Assembly: GCA_036897625.1 (NCBI GenBank) | Contig: JAYMTA010000406.1 | Span: 1 to 29,730, forward strand | Length of the DNA: 29,730 bases | From: Pelargonium cotyledonis | Taxonomy: Eukaryota > Streptophyta > Magnoliopsida > Geraniales > Geraniaceae | Direction: 5' to 3' | In this document: positions 9,143 to 22,400 of the stretch, in pieces | How positions within the stretch are numbered: the first letter of the stretch is position 1 | Layout of the letters: each line of letters starts with the position of its first letter | The notes under the pieces: model-generated | Databases searched by the model: none | What the model saw: only the letters and a program-made list of their open reading frames with translations | Told to the model about the DNA's origin: nothing | Made by a program: the position numbers and the translations under genes

Positions 9143-11262
9143 TTATCGAACTACATAGCAGGAATAGCTCTCCCCTTAAAACTCAAATAACTCACTCTAT
9201 ATCATCGCCAGAGAGACTTGAAACCTCAAAAGAAATTCAAAATGTTTAAGTCGTTTGACACGACACGAATACATGTGGATGCAAAATATCAACATCAAAT
9301 GAAAGCTTTGTTTGAAAAATCAATATAGAAAAAGAAGTTCAAAATGAATTGAAGATTATAAATTTTTCAGAAAGAAGTAGTATAATTATGAATTTAGTAA
9401 ATTGTATTTACACTATTACATATTTGATAGATCAACCGATACCAATATGGGTTTATTGAGTGCTGACTGTAGATTGACTATAAAATTAGAAAGATCTGAT
9501 GCATAGAGTAATATAATCATATATATCTAAGTATGAAGTTAACTCGTGTTGTAATCTACCTATTGTTGGTCAGTCGTGAAAATAACATGATGTATTACAT
9601 ATATAATTAAAAACATGTATATCATAGTCTGAGGTAGACTCATGTCTTCTTTGAGTTATCCTTGCTATATTTTTTACTTAGTTAGCACAACTAAAATTAA
9701 TTGAAGATGGTGGTTAAAAAAAATAGTGGATAATCAGTTTAAGAGTCAATATTAAGTTGAGATTATTTGGATTTGTAAACTCAATGACAATTTATGGTTT
9801 GTCAAGTATTTTCACTTAGTGTTTATAAACATTGATCATTGTAGAAGATGTATAGATCTTTTAAACAAACAATTAAACCATGTGGGATGCATGTTTAACA
9901 CATTGTTTGTGAAGTCAACATGTGAGAAACACATTATGTAATTCTGAGATGCTTGTTTAGCACATTATTTGTGATGTCAACATGTGAGAAACACATTATT
10001 TGATTTTGAGATGTCTGTTTAGCACATTATTTGTGACGGAATTTTTTTTAGGATCAACAATGGGTTATACACTCGAAGTAATAATGCTTCTCACTTCTCA
10101 AATGGAGCGTTATCCTAAACCCTATCTCATATCGTCAACAAAGAAACTCGAACCTGAGACTTTATAAAGAATCTAAAATATTTTAACCACTTGCCTCTGC
10201 ATATCTTGGACTAAACGAGCGAATTTGTTCAAATGTGAGTATTTGCTTGTGACATATATAAACCAAGAAATTAGGAAGAATTTCAAAAACTAAACAAGAA
10301 AAACAGATGGTTTTCCACACCCAAACAAGTTTTGATGCATTGAGATAGAAAACTGAAAGTTGTTATATGTTGTCATTGCACCAAACTGTATTTTGTTGGA
10401 ATCACCCATGTTCTTCTATGCTACATTAATTTCTTGTTCAACTTTCATCTAACTTTCACTTTATTTTTTTTTTATTTTTTTATTTTTTTTATGTCATGAC
10501 CGTCGCTTTGTAATACATTTTGTATTCACTTTCAAGAGAAATAATATTTGTTACTGTTATACAAGACGATCAATCAACATGATTTGGACTCGGGTATTGG
10601 TGAGGCTGAGAACAGAGCGACAATGACGGATATCATTTATGTGATTTTTCAATGCCCTCTCCATGACATTCTTTTCTATGTAAATAAAATCATTGTCGTC
10701 CTTGCACATCACCTAACTACTCAGTAGAATAGGTAGATCTTCTACATGAATGTGTAATAACTTTGACAATGTTAGTCTTTACTTTACCGAATGAAGTTTT
10801 TAAATACAATTAAAAATATATACTTATTATTGTTGGATGGTTGGTTGATAATTTATATATACTATAAAAACTGAACAAAAAATATATATTTAAACTGCAT
10901 ATTAGAGCGTCACGTCGTCAAATTTTTAGTTTTATTACAAATTTTTACATAATTATTATATAAACCCTAAAATGTAATAAAGTAATATACTAGAAGCAAC
11001 TTTTTACAATATAGAACGTTATCAAATGCAAGTAGTAATGTACAATAACATAAGAAAATTGTCATTTGGCGGAACTTAAAAGATAGTAATACATGTTAAG
11101 TGATATGTAGACTATAAATAGATATAGCATTGTAAAACAAACAAATCAAAGCTAATATACCCGTGCAGCACACGGGGGCATAAATAATAATAATAATATT
11201 AGTATTATTATTATAAATTTTATGTCAGATCACATTTAAAAGCAAATGAATTATTTTGAAGG
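9143..11262. other. AT-rich intergenic DNA
   Basis: No gene was recognised on either strand. It contains the 62-bp tandem repeat at 9886-10036, T-rich low complexity near 10460-10490, and a CCCGTG...CACGGG hairpin at about 11160-11176. Confidence 0.55.
9886..10036. repeat. 62-bp tandem repeat, about 2.4 copies
   Basis: Units start at 9886, 9948 and 10010, each opening GATG and sharing GTTTAGCACATTATTTGTGA and CAACATGTGAGAAACACATTA with minor changes. The third unit is cut off after about 27 bp. The array is non-coding. Confidence 0.9.
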
Positions 11263-11272
11263 AAAAAAAAAA

Positions 11273-12170
11273 GAGATAATGGCAGATGGAGGTCCAAATT
11301 TCGGTATTATAACACATAATATATTCAAGTTATAAAACGTAGTTTTGGAGATACCTAATCAATTTTCAAACTATGAAGTATCTGGCGCCAGAAACTTCAT
11401 AGATTGAAGAACCCGATCGCCGGATTCTAGATTTTTCAGAAATCTTTTTAAAACACAAAAATCATTAGATGTCAAATCATTTTTGTTATGAAATTGAACT
11501 GGATTTTCAACAACAAAAAAAAAAAAAAAACACAAATGAGCATAAGTAAAGCAAATCAGAACTCAAGTTTGTTGCTGAGTGCCATGATAGGCTCTGTTCT
11601 ATGAAATGCAAATGCGTTTTGTTTTTATTTTGTTGGTTTCCATCGTGTTTAAGTTAATCTGATTTCCAAACTATGTCTGATATTCTCTACATATTTTAAA
11701 TAGATTTGAGTTTATTGATCTTATAAAACAAAACAGAACATATATATATACATATAAAAACAAATAAATAAAAAACAGAACAAAAGAAAATGCATGACCT
11801 ACATTTATAAGTTTACAGTCAAATCATACAAGTAAGCAACAAAAAAACAAACAAAACAAAAATAAAAAATCAAAGAAGGAAAATTAACGAACCCGCAAAC
11901 AAAAGTGAAAAGATCAAAGCACAAGAACCAAAGTAACTAATTATAGATGAAATTTGGGTCTGAAGATGTGGTTTTGAGGAAGACAGGGGTATTTTGGGTT
12001 TTTTAATTTTAATTGGTCATTTGAACCACAAATGCAAAAAAAATTAACCTTTTCCGTTGAATATAACTGTTGACAGACTTGCAAATAACTTAAATATCTC
12101 GAAAACTACGTTCAAAATTTGGGTACTTCATGTTATTGAACCAAAAACTAGGCCTCATCTGTCATTTACC
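11273..12170. mobile_element. probable second MULE-like MITE, 898 bp, diverged
   Basis: Imperfect inverted ends are seen: GAGATAATGGCAGATGGAGG at 11273, and the reverse complement of the right end reads GGTAAATGACAGATGAGG. Further matching blocks are AACGTAGTTTTGGAGATA near 11336 and its counterpart near 12105. The element is flanked by A-runs on both sides (11263-11272 and 12171 onward), compatible with a 9-bp A-rich duplication but not proof of one. No coding capacity was found. The T/A-rich insertion context resembles that of the element at 8027. Confidence 0.55.
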
Positions 12171-13318
12171 AAAAAAAAAAATCGGACATGAATTAGAGAT
12201 GAGAGAATGGCGGTGGCGTGGAGGCCACTTGTCAACTAGCATGAATTCATTGGCATCAACGTGTCTTCAGATCCATCACTTTTCAACTTGTTTTATTCAA
12301 ATAGTAATGCATGCAAATTGAGCTTTTTCATCGGAATTAATAATTTTACAGTAGCTGTTGTCGAGGAACATACACTGCACTGGTGGTTTCCGGCGATGAT
12401 CGATGATCGGTAATTCACCGGAATCTTTCTTCAATTGCTTGCTTGCTCGCTCGCTCGTCGTGGCCTACATCTGCTCTAACATCAAGCTTTTCCGGTACTG
12501 GTCGATGATCGGTAAGCCAATAATGACATGCATGTGGTTTCTTCGTCTTATTTCAAAATTATTTTTTGGTTCAAATTTTGTGTGCAAACTAGTAGCAGCA
12601 ACAGAGCAATATTATATGAATCATGATCGATATATTGATTAGGATAAAAATTGTATAAAAATTGGGGCAACCCCTTCCCACTAAACCTATCTCAAATAGA
12701 TTCAAATCAACCCTCATTGTTGAACGATGATTCAAATCGAGAATCGGAATGCAAATTTTATGAATCGAAATCGGGAATCGAATAGGGAGGCTCATGTATA
12801 ATCGCACAAAAAGGGGTTATATAATACATATATAGATTAATATTAAAAAATATTTAGTTCAAACTAACAAGTTTAAATAATAGTTATGAATTTTTCACAA
12901 CATGGATCAAACAAATCTTAACTAGTTTGGTACGACGAGCCTCTTATGACATATGTTAGATAAAAATCCAGATTTGGGAGAAATTGGCCAAATAGGCCAA
13001 TTCTCTTTCCTTTCTAAACAACCATTGAATCAACAACCACAAAAGGTCCTCATAATAGTATGAGATCATGCATCATAATAACATATGTTGGATAAAATTA
13101 AGCAACATTGTGTTTAGCTGGTGACATTATCTACAACTGTATTACTGACCAACTCAACCCACATCCACATCACTAGAACAGGTAGAAAATAGCTAAGAGT
13201 ACGAGACACCAAAAAAATATATCACATTATTGCACCCACTATATATAACAAGAGGGACCTGAACCTCACATATCCCACACTGTTAGAGTTTATATAGGAC
13301 TGCACCTAGTGTATGCAC
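12171..13318. other. gene-free DNA and 3' UTR of the FLC-like gene
   Basis: Nothing is recognisable as a gene. The part next to 13318 should hold the 3' UTR and terminator of the MADS gene (- strand). Short open frames at 12130-12810 lack hallmarks and are not called. Confidence 0.5.
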
Positions 13319-13477
13319 CTATAGCAAGCGAAGAAATGTTCGAGGAGTAGGGTGGGCGGCATGATTGTTTGCAAGTTGACAAAAACCAATGCCGGCCTTG
13401 TGAATGGCACATCCATTGTTCCCCGTTGCCGCCACCGCCAAGTTGGAATTATCTTCCCCGTTTTCTATTTCTGCAAT
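13319..13477 (-). CDS. FLC-like exon 7: C-terminal domain and stop
   Basis: The exon opens after a CACAG acceptor at 13478 and continues in frame for 52 codons to TAG (13319-13321). It starts [10 protein letters not shown], is Ala/Asn/Gly-rich in the middle and ends PRTFLRLL. The low-complexity C-domain is typical of this clade, and the leucine-rich tail recalls the FLC family ending. Two Cys residues lie at positions 23 and 33 of the exon. Confidence 0.85.
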   Translation of the reverse strand: MAEIENGEDNSNLAVAATGNNGCAIHKAGIGFCQLANNHAAHPTPRTFLRLL

Positions 13478-16400
13478 CTGTGAAGAAACAAATTACTATT
13501 CAAGTCCTGATATCTTTTCTCAGCCATGCTTCTTATATATCTATTTCTTTGGAAGTTACCTGTTTCTCAAGAAGCTTGTTTTCCTCCCTTAGCTTCCTTT
13601 CCTGTTGAAGTTCAAAGCAGACATGAATTCTACTATACAATATTTAAGTACAAAAGAAATACTCCATGCCTCCCAAAAAAATGAGTGTCTTGTTTCTCTT
13701 AGAATTTTGCCCTGGAATGAGTGTTCTTTTTTCTTACGAAGGTAGCTATGTATGAAATGTCAATACTATCCTTAGTTAGTATCATTTTAGTTTCTGTTAA
13801 GTTTGTTATAACACGCGATCATGACTAAACCAGAGTAAATATACCACTAACTTCTCCTTGAACTTTCTTAGAATAGAAATCAGTACGTTCAGTTTGAAAC
13901 GGACATTGACGGAGGAATTATCTTTTATTAGTTATTGCTTGTTTCTTGGTTTAGGACCTCTTTTTGGCCTCAATATGTTCTCTGTATACACTGGCTATGA
14001 TTTCACATTGGGCACTCATTGGAGACAGAAAATCCCATAAGGAACAGAAAAGACGTCCCAAGTTCTCAACTAAAAGGATCAGATAAGCCTTTGAGTAATC
14101 AACTATATACAGAACCACAAGTGTGATGTACTGTACGAAACAAGATCGTCTTGAATGGAGTAGCAAGACAACTGGACAAGAGGACATAGTATTAAATGAA
14201 AAAAGTACTTCAATTCTCTGTCCCTAAACAGACCAATTGCACCTAAGTGTACAAAAAACGAAAAACTCTTCACGAATGTTGGTATAGATTAAATTTTATT
14301 TTCATACATTTGTCAATGATCATCTAACATTTTCGTAGTCAGTCTTTCCCAAATCCCTACACTGTATATATCTAAGTTCATTAGACTACGTGCAAAATGT
14401 GGAAATATTAGACTGTGATTTGTGACTTTCATCCATACAAGATTACCCATTTAGATCTAGAGCCTACAACTTTGATAAGTTGTACCAAACTATTTTCATA
14501 GTGATAAGATTAAGTACCTTTACATGTAGGGCTGTCTCAGACTCCAGCATCAGTTGCGTCTGTACAAGAAATTACTGAATAAGTGAACTGTCGAAGTTTT
14601 GAAACAGGACTGGGAATCTAATGATGGACTAACCAGTGACAGTCATGATAGATGAAATGAAACTACAATAGAGAAACACGTAACAAGGAAAATCCAAAGA
14701 AGTCTTAACACCTCTGGTCCCAAATACAAGCTGTTGTGTCTTCTAGTTGCATTCAAATACCTTCTATACCTATTATATGAGTTGACCGTATTGTTTAGCG
14801 TGGAAAGGGAGCACTTCGTGGAAGTGTCAGTCCTGGGAGATAGGAACGAAAAAATCCAAGATAAGCCAATTTATTAGGAGCCTTCTATGTGCCTTGTTTT
14901 CTGTTATTTAAGATATATTTCCTGGCTGGTGGTGGTGGGTGGTGGATTGGAGAAGTCAGTATCATTCTACTATTTCAAACACCTAATAGGAATCAGTTCT
15001 CATGTAGCTTTTGGATACAGAGATGAAAGGTGGGGCATAGTAGATAGGGCTTCAGAAGACTTTATGTTAGATGATGGTGGACTGTGGAGCAGAGCAGTGT
15101 AAACATAATATTACAGGTTCCGAAGAAGATTATATTAGCTGCCCAAGGGTAACATCTACCATGAGCTGCAAAGTTTATAAAGCTACAAGGAGATGCTGAA
15201 TTAACCAAATATGATAAGTGTTCGAGAGAACGAAACTGTGAAACTGTGCTAGAAGACAGTGTGGAATCATATTTTTAGGCCTATTAAGTTTCTATATATA
15301 GAGTACCTATTGAAGAAACATGCAGGTGATCTATGAGACATTCGCAAGTCCTTATAGCTATGGTGTGAAAGACGTTGAAAGATGTGGGGCTTGGCAAGCC
15401 ATGAATGATGACAAAGTTACAGAACCATATGGAATACCAGATGTACAATATGTTAGAACCAGTAATTAACAAGATTAATGATGAGCAATAGACAAGACGT
15501 GTCGTTGAAAGTCACATAGTAGCAGTAAATAGTCGCATAGTAGCAGTAAATTTTCAGAGTCCTAATACATTTTAGACTAATCAGATTTTGTAAAATAAGT
15601 TATAACTCAATGGTGGTTAACTAGGGAGAAAATTAAGGACGTATGCTTTATATCAACTTCTATACGAAGATCCAGTAGTCAAAATTTTGGTGCTTCTTCC
15701 ATCCAGACAGTACGATTTTAAACAAAAAAAAGGTTGGTTTAAACATAAACATAATGAATCTAAATGGAAATCACCTTTCTGGACCTAGTCCTTGACAGTG
15801 CAGCATCAAGCTGTTCTTCTAGTTGTACAAGGTCAGTAATACTCAACTGCTGAGCATTTGGCACTTCAAGGTGGCTGCAGGCTATAAACATGTGAGTCAG
15901 AATGAAGTACTAATATGGCAAGGGAAGAGTTTTGGCAAGTAAGATAACTTGCCTTCGAATGATTTCTAAAAGCTCTGCATGTGACTTTAAATTTGAATAC
16001 TCGGAAAGAGAGACCTGTAAGGGCACTTTATTAGTCAACTACTATATATGGTGGTCCTATAGCATAATAGAAGTAGGTGTAGGTCAGTTATAAACCGGAA
16101 CACTGAAAAACACACAATTACTGACACCAACAATATAACAGTCAGCCAACAGGCATCTGCTCTATCTGAATATTTTCTTTCAAGCAGACAAAATGTTTTT
16201 CCTTACTGTATAGTGTACAAGTCTAAAAAATTCCAGTCAGATGCTTAGTTGGCATTATATATTCATGTTAGCAAAATAAGAGATAAATTGCAACAGTGTC
16301 TGTTGATTCAGTATATTTCTTAATCAATTGTATGGTAGATTCCATTCTGCAGTAACTTAAATCTTCACAAAGAACATGAAGAAATATCTTGCTTGAAAGA

Positions 16401-19400
16401 AATTTGTAGAATATGTGGAGGTTTTAGTCTGAAAGCATAATTGAGGTTTGTTTCTTGTATAATATGTTGTACCTGTGCTTTGCTTTTGGAGGCCTCTTCT
16501 TCTTCAAGATGAGACTGGTACCGTTCGAGTACTTTGAGTAAGCTGAATCAATAAAAGTTAACCTAGTTAAATCAGAAATAACAAGAGCGAAAGAGAAAAT
16601 GGTAATATAGTTCCTAACAGATGATAGCAGAAATTGTTAGCCATTGGGTTCAAGGGTCCTTCACGGTCCATTCATCCACCTTCATATTGTCTGCAACTTC
16701 ATTTGATTAAGAGGGACATCTGGGTACCTCAATTTGTAGTTTGTTAGTTAAAGTTTTGGGAGGCTGCAGCCATTAAGGACATGATTGTCCCACACAGGAT
16801 GGATTATAGAACAGATGTGAAGTGCATCTTCATAGGGAAGAAAAATGTAGATAAGTATGAGCAAGTTGTTCAAATTGTTGTACTTATTGATTCAGTGATC
16901 CTAACTGCTGCAGGTGACTAGGACAGGACAAAAAACAAAATAGATAGAAAGGCTTTCTAATAGCTGCAGATAAGTGTTGCAAGTGGTTTATGCACATTAA
17001 ATTGGTATATTTAAGTTCCTCTACTTGTCTAACTGGTATATTAACTATTCTTCATAAGTTTTTCATGAAGATTGCCTCATGGGTGATTTTTCTATTCAGC
17101 CTTTCTTAATGTGTCTAATCTTATCAATTAACATATGTCCTGTCTACTTTATTAATTCTCCATTTCGAGGCTTCAAACTAGACTGAAGAACGAGGACTTG
17201 CATCTACAGCTAACATGCAGAATAAACAAAGTAGTTTTGTACGTGCCTAATAAATTTTGAGATTGATAAATATGACATATCAACTCATGATGTGTTGCAG
17301 CTAACACAAAAAGATAAGTTAGGTGTTTTTCGCTGTGATGGCTAGAGTAAAGCATCGCATCGAATAAGGTAAACTATGTCCATAAGCCCCTGACTTTTCA
17401 CCTCAAATCCTTTCCTAAGGAGATGCAAAGTAGACTGTCAATAGTTTGTTCAAATATATTCATAACCAGATTATAACTTTAATTATAACTATATCTTCCA
17501 CAATCTCCCTCAAGTTGGGAGTATCATATCAATACGAGAGTGAACTACAGAAGTTGCTCAGGAAACTGTGAGAAGGAATAATAGCAGTGGTAAGATAGTA
17601 GATGAAGGGGACCGACAAATGGTAACTGCAATGGAAAGAAAGTGCAAGAAGGGAACACACAAATGGTGTGGTTAGACCATCATGGGAGGAGATTGGCGAG
17701 GAGCAAAGAGCTAAGGCAATCAGCTCGAGTTTATCAGAGGAATCAGTGGAGCAAATAATTGTTGAAAAGGAGCTATGTGAGGAGTAGGTCTTCCAGTTAG
17801 AAAAGGAGCTAAGTGATTAGTCATGTTGATCAAGTCTGGAATTGCTTCTCAAACAGTTAGTCCTTGTAGCATAGGTGCGGGACTGTCTCTTCTTGCTGGA
17901 AGAGGGACGGCGGTGGTATCCACGCTCTCTCCTTCTCATATTAGCACTAGTGAGAATCATGTAAAATATCTGCATGCAAGAGCAGAACAACAATGATGCA
18001 TGGAGATAGAAGAAATCATTGAAGATTTTCTTTTATATTTTAAAATATTTGATGAATTTGATGAAGATCTAAAAGAGTACTTCATTGTTCTTCAAAGATT
18101 TTGATGAGCTTAGTATAGATCTTGTAATTTGCTTTATTTCGAGTAGTTGTAAACCCTTAATTCATAGCTAACAATGGATTCAAATTGGTATTTATGTTTC
18201 TACGGGTTGTCTTCTTTTGTAGATTTTAATGAGATTTTCATACCAAAGATGACGAACGTCAAGTGAAAATTAGTGTGCATCATGAATATAAGTTCTCAAC
18301 CAGTATATTGATAACAATAGCATTTAGAAAAAACAGTATAGTAGTGGATATATGACCTTTCATCATATGGAGGTGGTGTATATTTATCAGCAATGAGGTT
18401 TCGTTGATAGATCGGAATGATGAGTTGACATCACATAGAGAGTTTCACATGAGATTTCAATACATTCTCGGCATGCTCGAATTCATGGTTGTTAACATTT
18501 TTGATTCACAATTCGATTTCTGATACGATTCACGATTCAGAGGTTAAAAGATTCAAAATCATGTTTGAATCTTGAACTGTCAAGAATTTCGATTGAATCC
18601 TGATTCAAACGATCCATAATACAGAAAGTTTTGAAGTCCAACCTAAGAACTTTGATTTTTTTTTTAATTTTAATTTTCCTATTCTCTGATTTCTACGAAG
18701 AAGACAAAACTATTTATGTTTCTATATATAAAAGAGACTGACAGAGCATACACTTAAACCTAAATTATCACCTAAGAGTTACGCAGTGGTGTCGTAGGGG
18801 TCATCATAATTGCATCATCAAGTCGGCAATTACTTGGACTCATTTTAGTTGTTCCAAGTATATTGGACTCGTTTTAGTTGCTCGAACAACATATTGTTAA
18901 ACATGTTAGCTAAATGTTGATTTACATGATGTGTTTTGTGCTTGACTCTCATGAAAGAGGTAAACACATTTCATACGCTATGAGAGCTTGGGGAGCACAC
19001 AGGTCAATTCTTAGAGCTTGTGATAATTAATTGGTATCTAAGTCTACTCAAGGATGTAGCATATCATCGTGGCACATGTGGCATATGCAAGCGGTTCACA
19101 GAAACGTGTTTTCTTGAAAAATCTATGAAAAAATGTGGGTCGAGCATGCCTACGACAATTGATGGGAGAATTATGCAGAGATAAGCGTTGAGTGCTATAT
19201 TAGGCAAATGCTTATTAGGTTTCGATGAGTGCATTTGAGGATAGTCCAAGGAAGACGAATAACGATATTGCACGATGTTGTATGATAGTTTTCAATTATC
19301 AGTGAATCACATGAAAATTTTGCATAATCTAAAACTCATAGAACTAGCATACGAAAATTGATTGTGTTTCATTTGGAAGAAATTGTAATCTTATTGTATC

Positions 19401-22400
19401 ACATAATAATGTTAGTTGACACGAATAAGTGGCAAATATTTTTCATAAATTTATTAGAGATTCCACGTTAAATTTATTTGTAGCAGAGTTGACATATATG
19501 ATCCTAAATGTAATGAAGCTATCTAAACTAGAGTTCGGGTAGTTATACAAGGATAATTGTCTATGATGTCTAGAATGAGGGGATGCCCTTTTTTTATCTT
19601 GCCAATCCAGTCACTTAAATTTGTCTTTTTCCTAATGTGTAGAGTAATGTGCATAATTCTAAGTCTAATGTTTGATCCTAGGCTTGAAACAAAAGAAATG
19701 TTGAGTGAAAATCAGTACGTGTGCCTTATTAAAAAAACATCTATGTCATAGATAAGTTAGAGCATTATGAAATGCAGTAATTAGAAAGACTCCAAAATGA
19801 CTTGGAATATGAAATGCAGTAATTAGAAAGACTCCAAAATGACTCGTAAAAGACAATTCTTCTTCTACGGCAGTATTATATATATTTAAGTTCTTCCTAG
19901 CTGATCAGATTCAATTGCATATCTCTGCTTAGCCCAAACATGTCCTTAATTTTCCCATTGCTCCTTTAGCCACCAGCTCAGGCCTTCCTCTTAGCTATAT
20001 ATTATTATTTTTTTAATTTCATTCCTACATCTCTTTTCATCTTTTATGTTCCTTGTTATTCAAGTTACTGTTAACTTTGTTTATTATTATTTTATTAGAA
20101 TAATTATAGATGGACCCCTTATAGTAAGCTTCTATTTCAGTTAGCATTTCTGAACTGATTTTTTCAACTTTTGACTATCCTATAGTTTGTAGAGCTCATT
20201 CTGTCACTAACTCCACTAAGTGTAAAATGACATATTTACCTTTCTTCCCCAAACAAACTCTAACTCATCAAACTCACTAACCTAACTCATCTAACTCATA
20301 TCAATGAAGAGATATGAGGTCGGTAATGATGGCGCCGCAGACGATGACCCGGACCAAGGGTTGGAAGTTTGAGAAGTTGGTGTTTCGGAGAAAAAGTGTT
20401 TGAAAAGAGATGGACATGAAAGGAAATCTCAAGAGCTTTGTGGAGAAGATGAAGAAGAAAAAGAGGAAATTAGGTGGTGGGTGTGATAAAAATGTGGATG
20501 TTTTTCTAATCTGGATGTTTTTTTAAGATTATTTTTGTGGTATGGATTTTGATTTGCTTCATTTCGGTTTTGATTTAGTTCATTTGTATTTGATTTAAAT
20601 TTGTTTTTTTTTTGGTTTGAGATTAATTTAGCCACAAACCCAAATTTATGAATTTTTCAGAGAATTTAAGAATTTTTCGGAGATCTTAGGCTTAAGAAGA
20701 AGGGTAAAGTGAAGGACATTTTGGGGTTTTAAATAAAATGATCATGTGTTGGGCACATGACCAAACAATGTCATTTTCCGTCAAATATAACTGATGGAAT
20801 GAACTCTTCAAACCATGGGGTAGTCAATAGTTCGAAAAATTAATTCAGGGATGCCTACTAAAATGTAAGCTTACCATAAGGGGTGAAACAATAACTATCC
20901 CTATTTTATTTTATCATATTAAGGACCTTAAAAAATTAATAAATAAATGATATTTAGACAAGTAAGATACCTTTTACATTAAAATATGAGAAGGTTTTCA
21001 AAAGACATATGTGATGATGGTTCTACGGTATATTCACTCAGTATCATATCTCATAGTCTCGTTACAATATGAGATCCACAATTACCAATTTAAGATTTAA
21101 GTCTTGTGAGAGAGAATGATAAGGTGTAACATAATGACAACTCTAAAAGATTGGCGAGACATGAGAAAGAGGAGCTCTAGAATCATAATGTAACTTCTAC
21201 ACTCAAGCATTTGTCCTAATATTACTTGGCATTTAGTCTAGAAATAAGTTGTGAAAATCTCCATTTTTTTACACTATCTTCGTGGAAAGAAGGATAAGCA
21301 ATGGCTGACATAAGGGATAGGAGATGACCTCTTTCGAAAAACAAGCGATCCTTTCTCCAGATTCGAATCCCTACAAGAGATATATGGGATCGTCTGGATG
21401 CTTGTCACAAGCAATCCGAAAATAAAGTATAAACAGTGACACCATTTTCTGCGGTTTTTCGCATTTCTTTTTCAATTTCTGATTCAATCAAAAATTCCTT
21501 TCCTTTTTTTTACTTTAGCATTCTTCTTTTTCCCTTCTTCTCTATTTCGAAAAAGGAGAAGAGTGGTTGGTAAAAGAAATGATTTCTTAAATGGGTTCTT
21601 TTCCAATATTCGGTTTGATACTCTGGTGTCCTAGGCGTAGAAGAACCACACCAATTGACGCTGACTGAAAAAAAATCTGATCCGACGGTCTATCTAGAAG
21701 ACTCCCCGCCAACCCGAGCGAGCATTCAAAGATTTGTCCTACATTCATTCGCCAAGGTACTCCTAATGGATTCTTTTTTGTTTTTTTACTTTGTGCTTTC
21801 TGTCCATAGAGTTAATGGTATTTCATATCTAATTAATTGAGCGGCATCTCTGCTCCCATTTCGCTCGCCGTGACTACGGGAATCGCTTTTGCTTGAGTTC
21901 AACTATGATCAGAACCCTTGAAATGAGTTAAGTCTTTAGCAAGTTTTGGTGGCAGACAATAGGCCTTAGAAAAGAGTTTTTCCTTGATGAATTTTGATCG
22001 TGTCAATTAACAAAAGCCCAAGGCGCAGTGCCCTTTAAAGAAATTTTCACTCAAAATCTCTCTAGACAATTAGCATTGGAATAAGAGTAAGTGCTTCGAG
22101 TGAGAGGAGGATGAGAGCAAGTCCCCACGAACTTGGGATAAAAACCGCTCATAAGCTTATTTGGAGAAGTAGAGCAAAAAGGTCATCACAGGTGTGGGAT
22201 GAGACTCACGTTTGTGACTTGATGAGTTTAGAGAGGTCGAGTCTAGACGTCAACACAATTGTGGGGTTGAGACCCACAATTGTGAGACTCCATGCTTAGT
22301 TTCAAATAAACTTATTTTGTCTGTTTTATCTTTGTTTTCCTAAGATTTGTTTTAGATGACTATCATGTGTTGTGTCCGTGAGTGATTAAGTTATAACTAA

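Noticed and set aside
17500..17820. Possible Ty1/copia remnant on the - strand with a polypurine-like tract
   Set aside because: Only the TCTCCCTCAAGTTGG string fits; no LTR pair, primer-binding site or protein fragment was seen.
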